Assembly (NCBI RefSeq): GCF_963678635.1
Contig: NC_087067.1
Coordinates: forward strand, 43,249,829 to 43,313,828
DNA length: 64,000 nucleotides
Source: Symsagittifera roscoffensis
Lineage: Eukaryota > Xenacoelomorpha > Acoela > Convolutidae
Direction of reading: 5' to 3'
Shown: positions 30,650-42,010 of the stretch, in pieces
Layout of the letters: each line of letters begins with the position of its first letter
How positions within the stretch are numbered: position 1 is the first letter of the stretch
Program-made: the position numbers and the translations under genes
The notes under the pieces: generated by a model
What the model was told of the DNA's origin: nothing
Seen by the model: only the letters and a program-made list of their open reading frames with translations
The model's database searches: none

Positions 30650-30712
30650 ATTGATAGCGCAGAGGTAGAAAACAATTCTGCAATGCTGAACTTTGGGGGA
30701 GCAAACCACTTT
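30650..30712 (+). other. Second tRNA-like relic
   Basis: TGATAGCGCAGAGGTAGAAA resembles a tRNA 5' half with A box, but no convincing T arm follows (CTTTGGGGGAGCAAAC). Likely chance or a heavily decayed tRNA-derived sequence. Confidence 0.2.
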
Positions 30713-31224
30713 TATATGACTTTTTTTTGCTTTTTTTATTTTTTTTATCGCTGTTTTTTTTGCTGAAAATAAATTAAATTAGCGATAATTTATCGATAAA
30801 ATTTGCTATTGTGGCAATGAACATCGATAATTCATCAATGGCGATCGCTATTTTTAAATTTTTTCTATCGCTTATTTTCAATGAGAGCTCTACCCGGCGC
30901 ATTAGCTGGAAATTAGACCTCAATAATTAGCTCGAAATTAGACAAAAAATCAAAAATTTCGAATCAGTTTTTCTCGACACTGTGAAAAACTTTTTGAAAA
31001 ATTTTGATTTCGTTCGAATTACGACTGAAAGGGCTTTAATATGATATATCACTTAGCCCTGTCAGATGATTATTTGTGGTAGCTGATATTGCGTGGAAAA
31101 TAAAAAAAAAACACGCTATAATACAAAGTTTCTCCCCATTTTCATTCTTCCCCATTTTCAATGGTCGAAACAATAAACTCCGTCACAACGCTTATTCTTA
31201 AAATTCTGAACTACACCAAAAGCC
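30713..31224. other. AT-rich tract, ATCGATAA-rich
   Basis: Contains several GCGATAATTTATCGATAA-like palindromic words around 30780-30870. Nothing else recognised. Confidence 0.4.
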
Positions 31225-31545
31225 AAAGTCATTCGACCCCCTCAACAACCAAAGTGTCCCCTCTACGGTATTATATTAATATTATGACATCCATTTTAAA
31301 ACAACCAACCCTAAATTTTTTCCAAAGGCGCATTTTTATAAACAAATTTTTAAGGGAAGCGCGCGCCAAAAAAAACGCAGTGTTTATGGTCAAAAATGTC
31401 CAAAAAGGGCACAAAAACGGCTTTTTAGACCTGTTTCTTCAAAACTTTGATTGCGGCGCATAAGTTTGGTCAAATAAGGATCTTTGTAATGATTTAGGAG
31501 TGCTCTGAAAATCTGTTTGGTCGACCATAACAAAAAAGTCGACAA
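31225..31545 (-). mobile_element. hAT-type MITE family A, decayed copy next to the gap
   Basis: Reverse-orientation match to family A: TTCGACCCCCTCAAC, GGAAGCGCGCGCCAAAAAAA, GTCCAAAAAGGGCACAAAAA, TGCGGCGCATAAG and TTTGGTCGACCA. The terminal CAGGGGCGG would fall near or inside the gap at 31569. Confidence 0.55.
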
Positions 31546-31568
31546 CAAGAAAAAATTAAGGTTGGTCC

Positions 31569-31768
31569 NNNNNNNNNNNNNNNNNNNNNNNNNNNNNNNN
31601 NNNNNNNNNNNNNNNNNNNNNNNNNNNNNNNNNNNNNNNNNNNNNNNNNNNNNNNNNNNNNNNNNNNNNNNNNNNNNNNNNNNNNNNNNNNNNNNNNNNN
31701 NNNNNNNNNNNNNNNNNNNNNNNNNNNNNNNNNNNNNNNNNNNNNNNNNNNNNNNNNNNNNNNNNNNN
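31569..31768. other. Assembly gap (200 N)
   Basis: Exactly 200 Ns. The round number suggests a fixed-size scaffold gap, so the real distance is unknown. ORFs read across it are meaningless. Confidence 0.98.
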
Positions 31769-32555
31769 AAAAAAAAGATAAAAAAACAGTAAAAATAACA
31801 AACATGTTTGTGCAAACAAATGCAATTAAATCAATTTAACTTCAGATACTCATTGATGCAAAGTTTTATACTAACACACACCTACATACATTATAGATAA
31901 ATACAGATATTCATAAAAACAATCAAAAATACGCACATGCTTGCAGAAATACATGAAACACTACACACACATGCTTGTATGTTAACCTTAATTTTTTCTA
32001 AGAAAAAACAAAAATTTGCACATTAGATACATGCAAGCATATTTTTACACAATCCAATATACTTTTTTGCAGACATACAAGCCTTGGTACTTACCTACAT
32101 ATTGCATGTGTTGACAGAAAAAGAATATGTACTTATAGCAAACTTTAATAAAACACACACAGCAACAATAAATCACATATAATTAAGTTTTCAAAAAAGG
32201 TACCTACATAGAAAGCTTATACTTAACATTTTATATTGCATACAGTCAAAACAAATTAGAAAACAGAGACATGCAATGAAATTTCTCTATACGTTGGTTA
32301 AGGTAATTTTTCCCTCAACAAGTAGAAACACTTTCTGAAAAGATATCATGTTAAAACACTTAATACACTTCATCAAATGCGACCGAATAACTATAGTCAT
32401 AACAATTCAGCAAATCTCAATTATTTGCAATTGCAGTGTCACCTAAATAAGTTTTTTCGATTAGAAACGGCGACATTGTTGTCTTTTGTTTTTGGTGAGA
32501 TTATATTAATCTTTTGTTTGGAATATTTTTTTCATAATGAAGTTTAATCACTGTA
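31769..32555. other. A-rich tract with ACAC/ACAT words
   Basis: Rich in short ACACAC and ACATGCTTGCA/ATACATGCAAGCA words (about 31860-32110), a degenerate simple-sequence tract. No gene seen. Confidence 0.5.
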
Positions 32556-32559
32556 CATG

Positions 32560-33110
32560 GCTTGAAGAATGGCTTTTTGGATGGCTGGATCAGTGAAAGG
32601 ATAGCTAGATTTATGGATGGTTAAACCCTCGGTTCGACGAAACTATTAATTTTAAGGCTTAGTGAATGGATCGATGTATGCTTCTATGGGCGGATGGATT
32701 GGGGAATAGAGTACTGCTAGATGCATGAATAGCGAGAAGGACTGATGACTTAATAGCTAAGAGGCTTGTTGTATAGATGGCGGGATGGTTCGATGGCTTT
32801 TTGGATGGATGAATTGATGACTGAAAAGTTGACTGGTTTGCTGGAGGGATTTCTAGATGAATAGATATTTATAATAGTTTGAAATGAATAGTATGAAATT
32901 ATCGATGGTTAGATGGCAGTTGATGGTCGGATGGCGGTGATTGGATGATGGTTTGAGTGACTAGATTGATGGATGATCTGATGGATGTTTGGCCAGATGA
33001 ATGGATGACTTGGTGAATGAAAGAATTGCCGGATGGATGGTTGGATGGATCACTAGATGAAATTGGAGATGGCTGGTCAAATGGCTGGTTGGATGGATGA
33101 TATGACCACG
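32560..33110 (+). repeat. Degenerate TGGA/GATG simple-repeat tract
   Basis: Long stretch dominated by GGATGG, TGGATGA and GATGGCTGG words with many substitutions, the remains of a tetranucleotide microsatellite that expanded and then decayed. The minus-strand ORF here reflects the repeat. Confidence 0.8.
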
Positions 33111-33129
33111 GTTAATTTTAAAAAAAAAT

Positions 33130-33270
33130 TGTTGAGCTTTGGTTAACAAATTTTTTTTTGATGTTGTCAATAGTTTATCAAAAATGGCTGGTTATGAAGT
33201 CAAAATTTATGAAGAGAGAAAATACCAACCCGAGAACAAACATTCCGTCTCTTTCTCCAAAACTAGAAAA
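33130..33270 (-). mobile_element. Helentron-like element, 5'-end fragment
   Basis: Reverse-orientation 5' part of the family: AAAAATGGCTGGTTATGAAG, then ACCAACCCGAGAACAAACAT and TCCGTCTCTTTC. Confidence 0.45.
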
Positions 33271-33274
33271 AAAA

Positions 33275-34545
33275 ATTAAGTTTTTTTCTGCTATCAAAAT
33301 AGATCTAATAAAGTTTTCATTTTAGAGGTGTTCGTTTTGATTGTGTGAATTCAAAAAGACTTAGGTTTCAAAAAACAATAAAGATAGAACTCGGCCTAGA
33401 AAACAGACAAATTCAAATTATAGAGCTGAGTTTTCGACAAAGTTTCACTTTTTCCTAATTTATCGCCAATTTTCCAACCAGCAAAATAATTGTAAGCTTT
33501 AAAAAACAAAAAAATGAAAGCGCCATTCTGATAGCAGGAGAAAAAACATTTATTAATATCAAAAAAATCTTTCAGGCAGCATTTTGTTGTCTGAAGACAA
33601 ACTTTACTGATATTTATGTTTTGATTTTTTTCTCCATTTATGGCTAGATGATAGCCGAGTTTTGGAGCTAATCAGCAAATTAAAAGTACTGAAAATGAAT
33701 ATGAATGCTATTCATCATTTGATTCCGTCTTTATTACTTAGACAAAATATGAATCATTTAAACTTCAAAAAGGATATGAAATTAAAATGAAAGGTTTCAA
33801 TTCCCTACTTTTTGTAATCATTTTATTACGATACTTTTTTACCGTGATTACTTTTCCACTACTTTCCCAATAAGTATTTTCTTTTTGATTCAGAACTTTT
33901 TAATGACATTTTAACGCATGACGTCACGCCCTGATAATTAATGATCTCTTGAACTAATTTTCAAAGCTTATGTTTTTTTTTCGTTTTTTTCTACTTCACT
34001 CAGTTATTTTGAATTGACAAACTACTTTTTATTTGGCTTCCTTCTTATCAATGGAGTATAATGATACATTTTCTGCTGACTTTGAACTTCAAACATCATC
34101 TGGTTTGAATGGCAATTTTTGTTCTTCGCTATCGTTTTATAATAAGGCTGAATTGTCACGTTTTTTTTGGCTCCTGGCATGTTATGTTATAATTTTTAGA
34201 AAAACAAACTGTATTTTGTTTTAAAACAAATATTGTACATTGTGAGTAGTTTAAATATTGTACATTACCTCTTCCATATAACTTGTTTTTACATCATACC
34301 TTTTGCATACAATGGTTCATATACTACACGTGATGAAAAAAAAAAATTTGTATGACTAGCATTTTGTCATAACTAAGTTTTGTCAGACCAACTTTTTACC
34401 ACATATTGAAAAACTTTTTTATTAAACACAAAGTATGCCCCAAACTTAGATCTATACAAAAAAGGCTTGTACTCCAATTTCATACCTTGAGTGCGTAAAA
34501 AATTTTATCATACAATTACGATGCATCTTTTAGAAAATTTTGAAT
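33275..34545. other. AT-rich tract, one weak ORF
   Basis: An ATG at 34051 opens MEYNDTFSADFELQTSSGLN... for about 57 codons, but only a weak donor-like site lies nearby and the flanks show no other coding signal. I do not call it a gene. Confidence 0.35.
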
Positions 34546-34553
34546 CAAATTTT

Positions 34554-34790
34554 GGCTTTTTTCCAGTCCCCCCTTTCAAAATACCGAGTTTTATGTTTGT
34601 TTTACATGTTATTACGGCTAAATGCATGATGTTACGCTTTAAAGTATGAAGAACAAATTTGTTCACAATTGTCGATTTGTTCACCACGCCAAATTTCGTG
34701 GCAATATGACAATGTTAAATAAGCTTTTCAAAATTGAATTTGAAAGGAGGTAGGGGGGGGGGGGGGGGGAGGGAGGACTGGAAAAGAGCC
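34554..34790. mobile_element. hAT-type MITE family B, 237 bp
   Basis: Inverted ends GGCTTTTTTCCAGTCC and GGACTGGAAAAGAGCC with a long G run near the right end. Flanking octamers CAAATTTT and CACTTTTT agree at 6 of 8. Confidence 0.6.
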
Positions 34791-34799
34791 CACTTTTTT

Positions 34800-35337
34800 G
34801 TCTATTAAATGGTTTTGAAATTTTTTTCCCAAAAAAATATATTTCGTTATTTGGATAAAATTGCTAGTCTTGCAAAAATCATACTTGAAAAAATGTCTAT
34901 AAAACAATTTTCATGAAGAAGATTTTGCTAATCATTACAGATTTTGTACAAATTTCTGTTCGTATAAGCTTGTAGGACTTTGTATGATACAAAAATTTCA
35001 TTTCAATCTAAGTTTTTCTTTCTTTCACTGAAAGTACATTATCCTAGAAAGTCAGCATTGTGCGTTAGATGATTAGGCAAGGAAAAATTAACATTACGTA
35101 GAAAAAATATCAAACTGAAATAAAGGATAGCAAAACAATCATCGTGATTTTTTCCATCTTGCTGGTTTTGTTTTGACCATTGAAACAGGGGAAACATTTT
35201 GTCATTAGATATGTTTTAGTACTTTTAAACTGTTTTTTTAACGCAAACTCAAGTGTCTTGCCAAAATCATTAGAGTGAGTGAGATCTGATAGATTGTTCT
35301 ACTTTTTCTTTCGTTCTGATCCAAATGACCTAACAAC
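34800..35337. other. AT-rich tract, nothing recognised
   Basis: No gene, RNA or shared repeat seen. Confidence 0.5.
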
Positions 35338-36402
35338 CCGCACTGAAAAAAATAGTTTCGGATCGATTTAAATTAATTTTAAATCGATTTCAAAGCAATC
35401 CCAACCGATTAACAATTTCTATTATGAGAACTAAAATGGATTTTAAATCAATTTAAAGCTATCTTTCTTGAAAACTTTGGATCGGTTCAAATGTCTAAAT
35501 AATTGACTTGAATCGAAAATCAAAAATTAATACGGATCTCACTTATAACCATCTGAATCTTACTAAAATCCATTTGAATCCATTTTTCAAATTGATCTAA
35601 ATCAATTTTTTTGCTAACTCGACGAAACATATTGCTATTTAAAAAAAATAATTGAACCATTTTGTTCTCAATTTTCCAAATGAAAACACATGTGCTAGAT
35701 GATGTAGAATTCAAGAAAAAGTCCACAAAAATTTGATTTTGAGTTCAAACATATGCAAAAAAACATAGAATATCACCATTGTAAATCAGATTATGGGCAA
35801 AAATCTTAGTAAAAAAGCAAAAAAAGGTCACATTAAATCAAATTTCGATCTCGATAATTTGCAATGAAATGATTAAAAATTATGATGGTAAATCAAATAT
35901 TGGGCAAAAACGTATGGACCAAATTAAGAAAATGGTCAATATAAATAAAAATTTGGGCTGAAAACATGCAAGAAAACCATAAAACAGTATCAATATTTTA
36001 AAAACTATTTCGTGTTTTAATACGCTGCCATCGAATACGCTATGGATGTAGAATGAAAAATGACGGGAAAAAAATAAAGGCACTACAAACTCAAAACTGA
36101 TAAAATTCGAATAAAAATTAACTTGATTTTATATATATCTATATATCCGTTCTAAAAACCCCTAAAATGAAAACAAAATGAGACAGAGAAAAATATAATT
36201 AAAATCGAATTAAAATTAATTTGAATCGATTTTTCAGCTGGGGCTCAAGTTAAATTTAAATCAATTTAAAATTAGTTCAAATCAATCTTAACGTTTTCTA
36301 TTTATTATTGGTACTTTTTTCAGACAAAATTGATATCAAAATAAATCAACATACGTTTTTCATACTAAAATCGATGCGTATACGTTTTTGTCACTGCGAG
36401 AA
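35338..36402. mobile_element. Non-autonomous element with CGCAGTGACAAAAA-type ends
   Basis: The left end CCCGCACTGAAAAAAATAG and the right end ACGTTTTTGTCACTGCGAG are imperfect inverted repeats. Subterminal GATCGATTTAAATTAATTTT-type words recur near both ends and resemble the palindrome at 13486-13667. About 1.06 kb, no coding capacity. Confidence 0.45.
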
Positions 36403-36683
36403 AGTTTGTAAGGGTTTCCTCGCTATCGATAAAAACCCGCTTAAAATTTTTTTAGTCTAATTTTGAGCAAAGAAAGAATAAAGTGATTGAGTAGGCTTGT
36501 AATAGGAAGATTAGCTTAAGTTTAAACCAGGAAAACCTACTTTTTCTACAGTAAGGCTTTTAGCGCCTTCTTACGACAAAATTTTTTTTTGTTTTTTGTT
36601 TTTCTATTCCATACTTGAAAAAACTATTGAAGTCCCTGGATAAAAGAAAATCATTACAAACAATAAAACTCACTGTTTTTTGC

Positions 36684-37003
36684 CATTCAAAGAGTCCGGA
36701 TTGGATTACTCGACAATTATCTTCCGATCATTTGTCATCCTGTTTATCTCACTCGTTGCTATCAAACTGGCTTTCTGCGCTCTAAACTTTCGGCGTGAAG
36801 CGGTAGCCAGACGAGCCAGACCTACTATCCACATAGTACGATTGCGTCGTCGAAATGTACCGAGTAATGGAAACGACTCGAGTCAAGGAAATGCCACCAA
36901 ATCATTAGATCAAGGGCAGTCGGTTCAAATCAAAAATGATTCAGCTGTCAACGGCGAGAGTACCGCGGAAAGGCGTGAAGGAGACAGCAAAAATACAATC
37001 TGA
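36684..37003 (+). CDS. Probable 3' terminal exon, single-pass membrane protein
   Basis: A 106-codon open frame, noticeably richer in G+C than its flanks, ends at TGA 37001-37003. It lacks a Met start; a pyrimidine tract and acceptor (TTTTTTGCCATTCAAAG) at about 36675-36692 suggest the coding part starts there as an internal splice junction. Near the start is a hydrophobic segment of about 23 residues (FVILFISLVAIKLAFCALNF) that would span a membrane. An Arg-rich stretch (RREAVARRARP, RLRRRN) follows, then a Ser/Asn/Gln-rich hydrophilic tail. This predicts a single-pass protein with a cytoplasmic basic tail (positive-inside rule). Upstream exons are not identified. A MITE sits 46 bp past the stop. 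The family is unknown. Confidence 0.55.
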
Positions 37004-37049
37004 TGATATAACTGGAACAGATTTTTGTAATGATTGTACAATTACTAAC

Positions 37050-37680
37050 GGTTCTTTTCCAGTGCCCCCCATATTTTTTTTGGAAATTCAATATAGGAAA
37101 AACTATTTAAAATGACTTTTCCTGTTATAAAATGCATTAAATAACAGCGTGAACAGGCAGGGGCGGATTTTCAAAAAATTTCAAAAATTTTGACGCCCTT
37201 TTTTTTTAGGTCGACCAAATAGATTTTTTGAGCTCTCCCAAAGCACTGTTTTGCCCCAATTTTGGCAAAATTTTCTGCGCCGCAGACAAATTTTTGAAAA
37301 AAAAAAAACAGTCAAAAAAGGCGTTTTTAGGCACTTTTTGGAAAATTTTGACCAAAAATTGCGTTTTTTCGGCGCGCGCTCCCCCCTCAAAATTAGTATA
37401 TATTGGCGCCGAAGGCGCCTTTAGAAAAACTTTAGGGTCGGTCGGCCAAAAGTGGATTTCTTAAAAAGTACCCAAGGGGGGACCCTTTGGGTCGGCAGGG
37501 TGTCGAATCCCTGAAGAAGGTGGCGTCCGCCCCCGCCCCCCCCCCCCCCGCTAAATCCGCCCCTGTGAACAGGTGAACAAATTTTCTTAACATTTCTTGC
37601 ATGAAAAATGCCGAGTAAACAATTTTCGAAAAGCTTTGTTTTGAAATTTTGCGAGGGGGTTACGAAATTGGAAAAGAGCC
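37050..37680. mobile_element. hAT-type MITE family B, split by a family A MITE
   Basis: Termini GGTTCTTTTCCAGTGC and AATTGGAAAAGAGCC are inverted. Perfect 8-bp target duplications TTACTAAC lie at 37042-37049 and 37681-37688. The family A element at 37158-37565 was inserted into it; removing that element and one duplication leaves about 215 bp, the normal length of this family. Confidence 0.85.
37158..37565. mobile_element. hAT-type MITE family A, 408 bp, nested
   Basis: Termini CAGGGGCGGATTT and AAATCCGCCCCTG are perfect inverted repeats. Perfect 8-bp target duplications TGAACAGG lie at 37150-37157 and 37566-37573. It is inserted in a family B MITE, so it is the younger of the two. Confidence 0.9.
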
Positions 37681-37757
37681 TTACTAACTAATGAAAAAAA
37701 ACTGCAGAGCGATATAAATTATGTTGCATGTGCAAAGTCCTTCAGATATCGAAAATC

Positions 37758-37987
37758 GGCTTTTTTTCCAGTTTCCTCCCACATTTGAATTTCAATTTTG
37801 AAAAACTATTTGAAAGTTGTCATAATGTAATGAAATTTTGCATGGTAAGCAACTTAAATATTGTGAACACATTTTTTCTTTATGCCTTAACTTGTAACAT
37901 CACGCATCCAGCCAGAATAACTTGCGAGACAACTCAGAAAATAAAAGATTTGAATTCTGGGTGGGTGAGTGAGTGGCAAAGAGACCC
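37758..37987. mobile_element. MITE family B, diverged copy
   Basis: The left end GGCTTTTTTTCCAGTTTCC is good. The right end GGCAAAGAGACC is diverged, and no target duplication is convincing. Internal GTGAACACATTTTTTC matches the family motif. Confidence 0.4.
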
Positions 37988-38014
37988 AAAAAAATTTTCC
38001 TCCAAATTATTTAT

Positions 38015-38233
38015 GGCTCTTTTCCAGTTTCCCACCCCTCTCGTAAAATTACAAAATTAGGTTGTTCAAAAATTGTTCACACGGCCTTTTGCATGTAAGA
38101 AATGTTATGAAAATTTGTTTACTGTTCACGCCGACACGTTTTAATACAGTTAATAAAATGAAAAGTAATTTTAAATAGACTTTCAAGTATTGAATTTCAG
38201 AAAAAATCGAAGGGGTGAATTGGAAAAAAACCC
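38015..38233. mobile_element. MITE family B, 219 bp
   Basis: Ends GGCTCTTTTCCAGTTTCCC and GAATTGGAAAAAAACCC. Flanking TTATTTAT and TTATTTCT agree at 7 of 8. Confidence 0.65.
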
Positions 38234-38409
38234 TTATTTCTAAATATAAGTTCAATTGCGCCTGAAGAGAATATAACTTGTAAGGTCAATAAATGAACAT
38301 TTACTCATTTGTACTTGAATGTCACATGAAGTAGAAATGAACACTTTTCAAGCTCGTTAGGAGAAGATTTTTTATGATTTTGGATTGTGAGACTTCTAAG
38401 CAGCAGACT

Positions 38410-38605
38410 GGCTCTTTTCCACTCACCCACTTTTCAAAATATCTATGATTTTAATAGGCGTTTTACGCGTTACTATGGCTAAATAATTAATGTTACAACG
38501 TAAGGAATGAAGGAAAAATGTGTTAAAAAATGTTCAAGTTTTTTTTTTAATTGAAACTGAAAGGTCGGAGAGGCGGGGGGGGGGGCAGTGGGTTGAAAAA
38601 CAACT
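38410..38605. mobile_element. MITE family B, 196 bp
   Basis: Left end GGCTCTTTTCCACTCACCC; a G run lies near the diverged right end. Flanking AGCAGACT (38402-38409) and GGCAGACT (38606-38613) agree at 7 of 8. Confidence 0.6.
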
Positions 38606-38938
38606 GGCAGACTTTTTTATTCTATATTTGAACTATCTGACTGATATCTCGTCGTGTTTATTTAGAAAAATTATTAAGAAACATTTTGTTGTAGAAGCAG
38701 ACATTTAAGGATATGATTTTTCTTGTAATTCTGGAGAACGAGCAAACTGATTAAGTTGAATTCTATAGAAATTGGTTATAATTTTTTAAAAATTTTCTTA
38801 CGCAGTTTCAGAACTTCTCTTTCTAAAATAATTTTCTTCATAATTTCTGCTAATTTGTAGCAGTTACTGGGGCTCTTTCTTAGTGCTCCTATTTGACTTT
38901 TCTGCTCCCGGATACCCCTGCATTAAGCAAAGCTAATA

Positions 38939-39242
38939 GGATCAACCGTACAACCCCCCTCCCCTATGTGACCTACCGTAGAATCTCGCCCCTAGCCACG
39001 TATTAATTTTGGAATTTGATTTCGCATAAAATATTCATTTCAAACAAAAACGCAGAATAGAGTGCTTGAGAAAATCTTCATAAGGAATACGTATCCAAAA
39101 TTTTTAAGTTTTTACTTAGATTTTTTTAAAATTAATATTTGATTAATTAGATCAGTTTATTTTGCTCTTAAAGTTAATTTATGAAAAACCAGTATTTTAT
39201 CCCCCTAAATTGATTGGGGGGATTGTACAGTTGCATAGGATC
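38939..39242. mobile_element. MITE family F, second copy
   Basis: Starts GGATCAACCGTACAACCCCC and ends GGGGGGATTGTACAGTTGC, inverted relative to the copy at 27863-28192 (shared internal ACGTATTAATTTTG). Confidence 0.65.
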
Positions 39243-39395
39243 TCCACAAGAAATTTTAACCATACAGTAATTAAATAAATAAATCAGACAGCAACAAGTA
39301 AGCCTGCACAGTGGAATGCCATGTCCATAATTATCGTTCCGACCATCGAAGAAAACAGAATATTTATCAAAGTAATAGTTTTAAAGAAAAATTTT

Positions 39396-39602
39396 GGCTC
39401 TTTTCCACTTCCCCCCTTCTGAAATTCATTATTTGAAAGTCTATCGAAACTGACGTTTCATATTATGAACTGCATCAAAACGTCTCAGCGTGAAGAGGTG
39501 AACAAAATTTGACACTTCATACATGAAAAATGCCATGTGAACAATTTTTGAACAGCTTTGTTCTGTATTTTTACGACAGGGATTAGGAAACTAGAATAGA
39601 GC
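39396..39602. mobile_element. MITE family B, 207 bp
   Basis: Left end GGCTCTTTTCCACTTCCCC; right end AACTAGAATAGAGC, diverged. Flanks read AAAATTTT on the left and AAAAATTTT on the right, consistent with a target duplication. Internal GTGAACAATTTTTGAACAGC is a family hallmark. Confidence 0.6.
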
Positions 39603-39609
39603 AAAAATT

Positions 39610-40430
39610 TTCATGCCCCAATAAAGATATTGACTCCTAGAATCAAAATTTAAAGAAAATTTGATTGTTTTTTTTTGCAAAATCCTGGGAGTTTGAAAAT
39701 AGAAAATTTGGCCATGCTCTGGACTAATTTAAACGCTCTTTGACGATATTATTCATTATGCTGAGAGCGTAACGCGAATTCATTGTGCGTGGCAAATTAC
39801 TTCGCATATCAAAATTGTTGCAAACTGAACAGAGGTGGCAAGTTAATTGGTCGTATTTGTTTTATCTGAGCATCTCATAAACATCAACAATGGCTCGAGA
39901 TGACTACAATTAGCTTCAAAAACTTCAAAGAAAAAAGACCAGTTTTGTTTCTAGTAAAAAACTAGAAGCCTGCTCAACAGCTAATTCAAAGTAACAGGAT
40001 AGGTCATAGCCTTATGGCAGATTTTCCGCTTGTTTTGCTCATTCCGCAAAGATTTTTTATTTGGAAGAAAAACTATTTATCAATTTTTTTTATTGAAAAC
40101 TATATAATTTTTTTTTTGCATCAAATTTTAGTTCATTAAAAATCATTTGAAAAAGATTTAAAACCAATTCAATTAAACTTATCGTTTAAATATGTACTTT
40201 GAGAGCACTTAGGTTGTCAGATTTATGACGTAATTTTACATCGGAAAAATGCTAATTACACAACTTTCATATTTGAAAACTCTATGGCAAGCACTTAAAA
40301 AATCAACTTTCCAACTGTGAGAGAAAAAACTATCTCTTTATTCTATTAGAAAAAGTGCAGTTATAAGGAAGCTGACTTCTTTATTAAACAATTGTGGAAA
40401 AATGAATAGTATCAAATTAGGAGGAACATT
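39610..40430. other. AT-rich tract, nothing recognised
   Basis: No gene, RNA or shared repeat seen. Confidence 0.5.
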
Positions 40431-40624
40431 ACGAGGCCAAACTGTGCACTGGATAGGAGCACAATTTTGTGTCTGTATGTTCCTGGATTCCAGAGACAAG
40501 TCTTTAAACATGTGAAAATTTCGTCGGAACGATCAAAGGAAATTAAAGAACAAAAGAAGAACAAAGGGAGCGTACTTGTTGTGGAATCCGCTTACAATGC
40601 ACAAAATGCACAGTTTGGCCTCGT
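40431..40624 (+). mobile_element. MITE family E, 194 bp
   Basis: Perfect 18-bp inverted termini ACGAGGCCAAACTGTGCA and TGCACAGTTTGGCCTCGT. The ORF running through it is a by-product. Compare 27612-27805 (same length, opposite orientation) and 2356-2398 (fragment). Confidence 0.85.
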
Positions 40625-41790
40625 CATGAGAATATTCAACAATAATTTTTCAGTGCGGTTCTTGCTACTTAGTCTCGCTGGTTTTTTATCTGGCAAAATT
40701 TCTTGTTTTCGAACAAAAAAAAAGATTTTTGCTCATGGTATTTGGTATTTTTCTTCAACTAATGACAGAGTAAAAAAAACTAAATCTAGCTCTTTTACTT
40801 ATAGAAGTGACTATTCCCATCTACATCAGTTGACATCCCATTGACGTTTTTTATGAGCTAAATTCAGTGAGTTATGACAAATAATCATGAAAGATTGTAA
40901 GCTTGATCCTTTTTTTTCACAACATTTTTCTTGTTTTACTTAAAAAATTACTTGTTCTACCAATCGCAACAACAGTTCTTCCCGCGAAAATTGTGAGACA
41001 AGCTGAAGTCAATATTTTTGGGTATTAGTTATTTTTTAACACAGAAACCAGCAGAAATTTTTAGTAGAAAAAAAGAGGTTCTACAAACAATATCTGCGCC
41101 ACGTTTTTTTGAAAAATTTCCGATTAAAAACGTTAGTATACATAAGCGGATGTTTGGGGATATAGTGTACTGGCAATAAATTTTAATATGAAATCATCCA
41201 AAAAAAGTTTTAAAAACTGCTCTCAGGTTGTAAACGCTCCCAGGTTTTCCTCTCATGTATACGTTAAACATTTTTTGTGTCAATTACATTTGTAACAGAG
41301 ACCATTGATTGCCTAGAATTACAATAAAACTAAGCAACGATGAGATAAAATTGAAGTCAACATTTTTTTTGTTTTTTTTTGTTAATATCCATTTTTTTCA
41401 GTAAAGGGCAATTTAATAACTTACAATCTATCAAATTTGTGGTAATAACAGCTAATTTATTAAAGAAAAAGCAAGATGATCCAAATTTTTTATCGTGTTA
41501 TACTTAGAAGTCGTGCCTTTTTGTATGAAAATCAAAAATATGTACACTAGTTTTCCTCAAAATAAGGAGGACAAAATCCAATCTACGCCACAGTTCTTGA
41601 ATCGGTTTAAATTTCTGCAACGTGACCTGCAACATTCACTGTAATTATAGCTCACACTTATTATCCAGTACTTGGACAAACCTTTCAAAATAAAGAAAAT
41701 GACAATGAATTCAATGACTGCACAAGAAGCGTTTTACGTTTTCAGAACGTTCAGAGAGTACAATAAGACTCCTCGTATATCATGGCAAAT
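40625..41790. other. AT-rich tract, nothing recognised
   Basis: No gene, RNA or shared repeat seen. Confidence 0.5.
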
Positions 41791-41794
41791 CCCT

Positions 41795-42010
41795 CAACAT
41801 TCCGACTGCCATTTAAGGTCATTAAAAAAATTTGGATGAAAAATTGACGAAAGAAAATGTTAACTAGATTAGTATAAGGTACTCTAATAATACGACTAAG
41901 TTATTTGCCTCAATTGAAGTTGGAACACAATAATCTGCCGCTTACACGTGTTATGGGAACGTAGAAAAATGACTCAATGTAAAACCATCCCAAGCATAAA
42001 TATTCCGCAC
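41795..42010 (-). mobile_element. Helentron-like element, shortened copy
   Basis: Reverse orientation: ACATTCCGACTGCCATTTAA at the 3'-side, AACACAATAATCTGCCGCTT in the middle and AGCATAAATATTCCG at the 5'-side. Internal blocks are deleted. Confidence 0.5.

Noticed and set aside
31390-31825. ORFs spanning the gap
   Set aside because: Two thirds of the translation is N; nothing can be inferred.
40467-40844. 125-codon plus-strand ORF
   Set aside because: It begins at TTG inside a MITE and runs into unrelated flanking DNA, so it is chance reading across a transposon boundary.
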